A stretch of 64,000 nucleotides of DNA, taken from positions 242,397 through 306,396 of the forward strand of contig VXAA01001109.1 in NCBI GenBank assembly GCA_013399115.1, written 5' to 3'. The translations under genes and the position numbers were made by a program. The notes below the pieces were generated by a model. The model was not told the DNA's origin, searched no databases, and was given only the letters and a program-made list of their open reading frames with translations. Shown here piece by piece: positions 58,201 to 64,000 of this stretch. Positions within the stretch are counted from its first letter, which is position 1; every line of letters starts with the position of its first letter. The stretch comes from Anseranas semipalmata (lineage: Eukaryota > Chordata > Aves > Anseriformes > Anseranatidae).

Positions 58201-59349
58201 CAGTTCCTGCATCTCACCGAGGCTGTGGGGAGCATACAGACAGAGCGCCATAAACTGGCTGGCAGCCTTTCAAGGATGGCAGGCTTGTGCCAGATTATAC
58301 TTCTCTCTCCCAAATTAGAAGCAAAACATGCCACTAGAAAGTCAGGTGAAAGCTGTCTCTCAAGGAAGTAAGAGGCTGCCTCTCAGTACCGCTGCGAGAA
58401 GCAGCATCTCAAAGCATCCTGCTAATCTCAGCACAGCAACTGCCTCCAAAAAAAACCCCAAAGCTCCCGGGTCCAGCCTTGCTTTGTGCTGTCCCAGACC
58501 TGCCTGCTTGCCCTGGCAGACCCACATCGCGGGTTGCTGACCCCCACCATAAGCTGTGCTAGGATTTAATCACAGCAGCCTTCTCCTCCCATTCACACCA
58601 AGCCCCTCATGAAAGCAGATGAATTAAAAATCGCACTGTATGTATTTATTTATTACACATTACAAATATTTACCTTCCTCAGCCCCAGAACCTGGGCTGG
58701 GCAGTGGCATATACTGTGTGAGACACGAAACAACCAGACAGGCACCCTCTCTGCCCGAGGCATGCAGGTTTCCTGTCCCAGCCTCATCCCTGCACAGCCC
58801 TGCCAGGCTTCCAGCATCCAGCAAGCTCCCGGTTCCGTACAGGACTGCAGCTTACCCCATATGTCTCAGAGACCCAGCCCACTCCTGTATCTGCCTCTCA
58901 GCAACCAGCATGTGCATCTATTATTCAGAAGAAATATCAGCTTATTCATGAGCCAAAATAGGTTCCAGGTACCACACCCATTCTCTAGCGAAATTCCTCC
59001 TGCAAAGCTGCTCTATTCTCAGCGTGGACTCAACAGGGAGGAGTGCAGTGCTGCTCTCCCGCTTTGATCCCTCCGGAGGGTTTTACAGCTTTGTTACGGT
59101 GAGGGACAGGAGTTAACAACCCTGTCAGGCCGCTCCCTCATCATCTGGTTAATGTACCTCGTTAATGGCTACGGCACAGTATCACTCACCTCCTGTACAC
59201 TCCACAAACTCCAACCTTTCCCTTGGGCTTGCAGATACAGTTCCCCACAGGGGTGGAGGGATTACAGAGCACAAGCCAGAAGCACTGCAGGGCCAACAGC
59301 GTCTCAGCACAGCTCCAGATTTATTCTCCGTGCCACAGTCTATGGGATT

Positions 59350-59415
59350 CAGATGGAATAATCATAGATCATCTAGTCTGTTCCCATGGGGTCAGAGCAA
59401 TGTCATTCCCCAGCA
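59350..59415 (-). mobile_element. Possible CR1 LINE fragment
   Basis: ATCATAGATCATCTAGTCTG followed by TTCCCATGGGGTCA resembles the complement of a CR1 3' region (ATCATCTAGTCCAACCCC). Weak and short. Confidence 0.35.
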
Positions 59416-61214
59416 CTTGCTGGCTTTTGCTCTCTCATTTCCCGGGAAGTTGGACACCCCCAAGGACTCTCCCATGCAGCCTCTGGCGAGGCTAGTACTG
59501 GCCCTCACAGGGCCACCTGTGTTAAAAGAAACATGTCAGTACACACTACTTCTTTAGCTTTAGAAGCTGATAAACAGATGGAAAAACAAAGCAAGAAACC
59601 TAAGGAGTTAGCCAGAACGCCTCAGCACAAGGCGGTATTTATAGAGCAGCCCAGGGGGAGGTAACCCAGGCACCCACTCCACTGTCACTTGGCGTTTCTC
59701 TGCAAGAGGCCACAGTGCGCGGCTCCGGGCAGCATCGCTCGTGCAGCTTGCTCAGCACCCTCTCCCACGCGCACCTGCAACCAGCCCCACACAGAAGCAT
59801 CTTAGCCCTTGCTTTGTAGCAGCAGGGCGAGGCAAGAGTATGGGCTATTCAAAACTACAACTTATCAAAAGTGGGATCCTTCTCCTACTGATGGTGATAG
59901 GAGTCAGGCTTTTTATTCACTGAGAGCTGGAGTGGGCCCCGAATCATGCTGGCATTATGTTATCGTAATGCTGGAAGTATTATAAATGCTTTGCGTGCCA
60001 GACAAATCCTGGAGCAGGCTTCCAAATCCCCTCAAAATCCCCACTTGCCTCTCTACATTCATCCATTCGTGAAATCCAGAGCAGAGCCTCAGCATCCATC
60101 CTTTCGCTTTTGGTCTCTTTCCAGCTGAATGGAAGGTGAGGGAGAACAGGCAGAGTCGAGGTATTTCTTCTGGATTAGCCTTCTTTTGTCTTTCAGGTGC
60201 CAAATCTGAGGAAGAGATTGTGCTAGGGCATTTAAGAACGGCATCCAGCAAAGCAACCGAGACAAATCACATGCCCCTGTCTCCTGTCACAGGGACAAGC
60301 GTGTCTCATTCTCCGTGAGCGCTGGCCCCCATAACCACAGCAAGCTGCAGCACCAGAGAAACTGGGGTTCTGTCCCACCTCCACAATGTTCACGAGGCTG
60401 GAGGAGCCAGAGCTCAGAGCTGGCCAGGTAGAGATCTTTGTGCTGCAATTGTGGACATCTAGCTCCAGACGAAATCCCACTCCCAAAGGTCAGACGAGGG
60501 CTGCGCTGGCCCTGCAGTGCCCACCTGCAGGGGCCCAGGGTGGGACACAGCCACCCCTGCTTTCTGCTGTGCTAGAGATGTAGATCCCCACGGCAGGGCT
60601 AGCTGTCTAGATTCCTTCTACAATCAACAGAGAGGATTCATTTGGCTTATTTGAGGTGTGTGCCTTCAGATGAGATGAGCTGCATCCTGGAAATGCCCAT
60701 TTCTCTTTCTATCCAGCTGAACCTACGCAAGCAGACATCTGCATCTTCAGTACATTTAGGCAAAGGGATTCCCATCTTTCTGGGGGGGAGGCAGACTTCA
60801 TCCTCTGGGCTTTGACGGGGTTCCCAGATGGCTGACAGTACAGAAAAGCAAATTTTTCTGACAACCCAGCCCACTGGTCTAGAGCGCACGAGGCAGGAAT
60901 AGATGGAGAGAGTCTGAACTCTACTTTCCACACTGCACGAGCTGTGTACCAGCTGTTGTTATTTCAGAGAGGACAACCAGACTCCAGCAGACACCATGGA
61001 AGGAACTCAGAGATCAGAGATCTGTCTTCAGTGGGCTCTGCAGTGCATGCATGTCTTTGCAACAGCCCGGAGCTGAATGCAGAGAATTCTCAATCATGAT
61101 GCGAAGCTGTAAATCCCCTCCCCAGAGGCTTCAGAGCTGGGGGCTTTTACGCATTTCTGAAGATTGCCCCACTCTAATTGGCAGAATTTCTTCTCTGGAC
61201 TCCCCCATCTCTGC

Positions 61215-61300
61215 CAGCAGACTCACTGTGTGACCACAGGCCGGTCACCTTTCCCGTGTCAGCATTCAAACCCCAGCATTTCCTCTGTCCGTCCTGTTTA
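61215..61300 (+). mobile_element. MIR-like SINE fragment
   Basis: CACTGTGTGACCACAGGCCG followed by GTCACCTTTCCC matches the MIR core (GCTGTGTGACCTTGGGCAAGTCAC). Confidence 0.6.
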
Positions 61301-62034
61301 CTTACACGCTATGCTTCAGTGCAGACTGCACGCACACAGCACCAAGGACCCTGGAGCACCAAACCGCATCTCAGGAGCTAACAACAAATAGCTCTCCAGG
61401 GCAGCGTACCGGCTGGAGCCAGGCCAGCAGTGACCAAGGCATTAATACGCCCTCCGAGTGCCGATACATCACCCAATCTTAACAGCATAAGCAGCACAGG
61501 AAGCCTCGCGCAGAAGCTTAGCTCTTGTCCCGTCTTGAGGAATATAGCTCAGATCCAGGCAGGAAGGGGATTTTGAGCATTTCCTATTTATTCCGCTGTC
61601 GCTGCCAAGAATATCACACTGTGTTCCCCATGGATCAGCTGGGTAGCATAGCTGGAGGCATTTCCTGAGGTACCACTGCAGCTGGCGAATTGCTTAAAGG
61701 CTCTGTGGTACTCGGGCAGGACAGGGCATTTCTCGGACAGAAACACGCAGTGTGTGCACATCTGCACGCAGCTGTACGGGGGGAAGAACATAAAACATGG
61801 GTGTGCAAAGCAGCACGTGTGAGCATGCTCCAGGCACAGCGCAGGGACCCAGAGGTACCTGTGCTGCACAGGAGTCATCTTATGGGCCTGTGAACAACAC
61901 GCCTTGGCAAGTGCCACTCGGACAACTAAGGTAGCTACAGACAGAAAGGGTGAAGTACAGGAAGAGGACTAACACGCCTACGTTTGTGGGACAAAGCCAT
62001 TAGCATTGCAGTTAATTGCAGTTCGCAGTTAATT

Positions 62035-62110
62035 CCTCAAGCTCTCAGTGCCTCAGTTCCCTGGAGGCGTGGAGTTCCCATTAGAAAATGTAGGAGGATA
62101 TATTCAATAG
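62035..62110 (+). mobile_element. MIR-like SINE fragment
   Basis: CTCTCAGTGCCTCAGTTCCC then TTCCCATTAGAAAATGTAGG resembles MIR (CTCTGTGCCTCAGTTTCCCCATCTGTAAAATGG). Moderate similarity only. Confidence 0.45.
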
Positions 62111-64000
62111 TGAGTAATATGCCGTGTTACTTAGAGCACTTGGGGGTGGTCCACGTGTCTAGACCAAGATATTAAGATTAATTATGGACCACACCCTGTG
62201 ATCTCCACTCAGCGAAGCCCTTATTAGCTTCATGAAGGTGAATCCAGCCCTGATGTCAACTTGCCAACCCAAACACAAATAGTTAGGGTTGGCAAGAGAA
62301 AAGGGGAGAATCCATCCTCGCTTTTCAGGCCTTGCACTTGGCAAAGGTCACTTCTCTTCCCACCAGAGAAGCAAATCACTGGGAGCTACCCGATTCAGGA
62401 TCTCCACAAGTAAAACCTAAAAGACAGCACAGTACAGAGACCAAGGACCCATGAAAAAGATGCTGTAGAGGGCCCTTCCAATGACACTGCTTCCAGAATA
62501 TGCTTTGCCTTAGGGTGGATTGAAGCCACACCAAATGCACCTCCAGCCATATGCCCCAACAAAACTCCAGTCACAGTCTGCCTAACTTTTCCAGGCTACT
62601 GCATGGCACTTTGTAATGGAAAGCTGTAAAACAAAAAAAAGTGGAGGGCAAGAAAGCCACTGAGGGCAACACCCACAGGGCAAGATGCTGACCAGGGTCT
62701 GCTCCATCCCCAGAAGTCAGAGATCTTGCTGTAAGCCCATACAAAAAGCAGCCCTGGAACCCAGGCGGCCTCTCAGCTCACCCCTGCAAGACAAAATGCA
62801 CAGTGATACAAAGAGGCCAGGGCTCTTCCTATGGATTCAGATCTGCCCATTGGGTTTCGTTTGAAGAGGAAAAAACTGCCTTTGCACAACTTTCTGGAGC
62901 TGACGGAAGTGAAACAAGGGCAAGAGAGAGCAAATGCACTGCAAAAGGCAAGTCTCCAAGAAACACTAAAAAAAGAATTGCAACATTTGCCCTAATGTCC
63001 CTTAAAAGACAGTTCTTTTCATTTCCCAAGGCTTCTGCTGTTTCAACACGAGGGTGCTGGAAAAGATTAAAAGGGCAGACGCGCTGCTTTCCTTTCAGAA
63101 AGCATTATTTTGACATTGAGCAGCCAGCTTTGCACAAGGGAAGTGTGTGCTCACACTTCGTTACTGAAGATTTCTTGGTCAGCTTAGGCCAGATCTCCCT
63201 GTTACAGCAATTATTTGCCAGAAAGAAGCAGTGTTTGGGTGTGCTAACCCGACAAGGCCCTGCACAACAGAGGCACTCGCGGCTCTTCTCGCCTCAGAGG
63301 GGGTACAACTGCAGAGCCAAAGCCAGAAAGACACAGAGCAACGCTGCAGGTCAAGGGAGGCAAGAGAGGAAATCCAGGCATCTCTGCAGCTGGCTGGGGC
63401 TCCGGGACACTGCCTCGATGAGGACAAAGCCACAGGAGACCAGAACTGCAGAGCCCCGTGGCACTGCGTCAGGCCTGTGACACACAAGGTGACAGTCCCT
63501 GGGGCACTACTCCCGCTTTGCAGGACAGCATTCACTCCCCACTGAGCTACCTTGATGGGTCAGGAAACTTTGGGATGCCAATTAACGTGTGGGAAAGTCC
63601 TCCCCCTCTTCTCTGTGCCAACACATGCATGTGGAGGGAGACTTTGTTTTGGCCGTCCTCTCACTCTGCCAGTCTTAGAGAACAGAAATGACACGAGACT
63701 TGTGTTCCATGTTCTGCACCTTCGCCGGGTCAGCCAGCTCCCATTAAAGCAGTTACTGCGCTGCTAACGACTCCAAGTTCGGAGTGCTTCGCCAGAGGAG
63801 CTGACGGTGCTTCGCTAGGACACCTATGGGGGCAGGCGGGGAGGGATTTGTAACTCAGCTGCATGAAATGGGAAAGTACTCGCAGCCAACGTCACTGATT
63901 TAATTTTTGTCCTCTCTCTTTCATACACCCATACTTATTCAACCAGGAAAATAAAATTATTGCTCAGCTACCTTCCCCTTCTAGTAGCATCCACTGTCCT

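Larger units (their letters stand above)
53976..64000. other. Intergenic or distal upstream sequence
   Basis: Contains MIR-like fragments near 55060, 61215 and 62035 and a possible CR1 fragment near 59350. The longest stop-free frame (62803-63480, +) has no ATG at its start and no recognisable domain. I see no gene here. Confidence 0.5.

Noticed and set aside
1..64000. CRISPR array, bacterial operon, endogenous virus or other unusual multi-gene system
   Set aside because: No spaced direct repeats, no retroviral or phage protein motifs and no operon structure were seen. The window reads as ordinary vertebrate gene sequence.

Overview
This is a vertebrate nuclear window, most likely from a sauropsid and probably a bird. 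Introns are fairly compact (mostly 0.3 to 3 kb), repeats are sparse, and the recognisable ones are short CR1-like and MIR-like remnants. A 16-base run of N and two single N bases beside homopolymers show it is draft assembly. Nothing prokaryotic or viral was found, and no RNA gene could be supported.

Two convergent protein genes account for all the coding sequence I can support. From 3723 to 26816 on the + strand lie 18 exons of a GH35 beta-galactosidase-like gene. It is best called GLB1L2, and it is complete except for the first exon, which should carry about 30 N-terminal residues. From 45208 down to 31488 on the - strand lie the four coding exons of B3GAT1 (the HNK-1 glucuronyltransferase GlcAT-P). 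They give exactly 334 codons, the length of the human protein. The same pair in the same tail-to-tail orientation occurs at human 11q25, so this is conserved synteny.

Layout: 1-92 is a GC-rich start that may be a first exon; 93-3722 is upstream or first-intron sequence; 3723-26816 is GLB1L2; 26817 to about 28360 is its 3' UTR. About 27880-31487 is the probable B3GAT1 3' UTR on the opposite strand. B3GAT1 coding exons are at 31488-31574, 38870-39166, 41631-42139 and 45062-45208. From about 45.2 to 64 kb is the upstream side of B3GAT1. It has two CpG-rich clusters (about 48.2-48.5 and 53.7-54.0 kb), several MIR-like SINE remnants and no convincing coding gene.

The two genes are not known to share a pathway. 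One is a lysosomal or secretory glycoside hydrolase relative, the other a Golgi glycosyltransferase. The points most worth a second look are two GC-AG introns in GLB1L2, preserved coding sequence for the 13-residue N-terminal extension of the long B3GAT1 isoform with a candidate start exon just upstream, a possible overlap of the two 3' UTRs, and a 24-bp perfect palindrome in a GLB1L2 intron. I found no new multi-gene system here.
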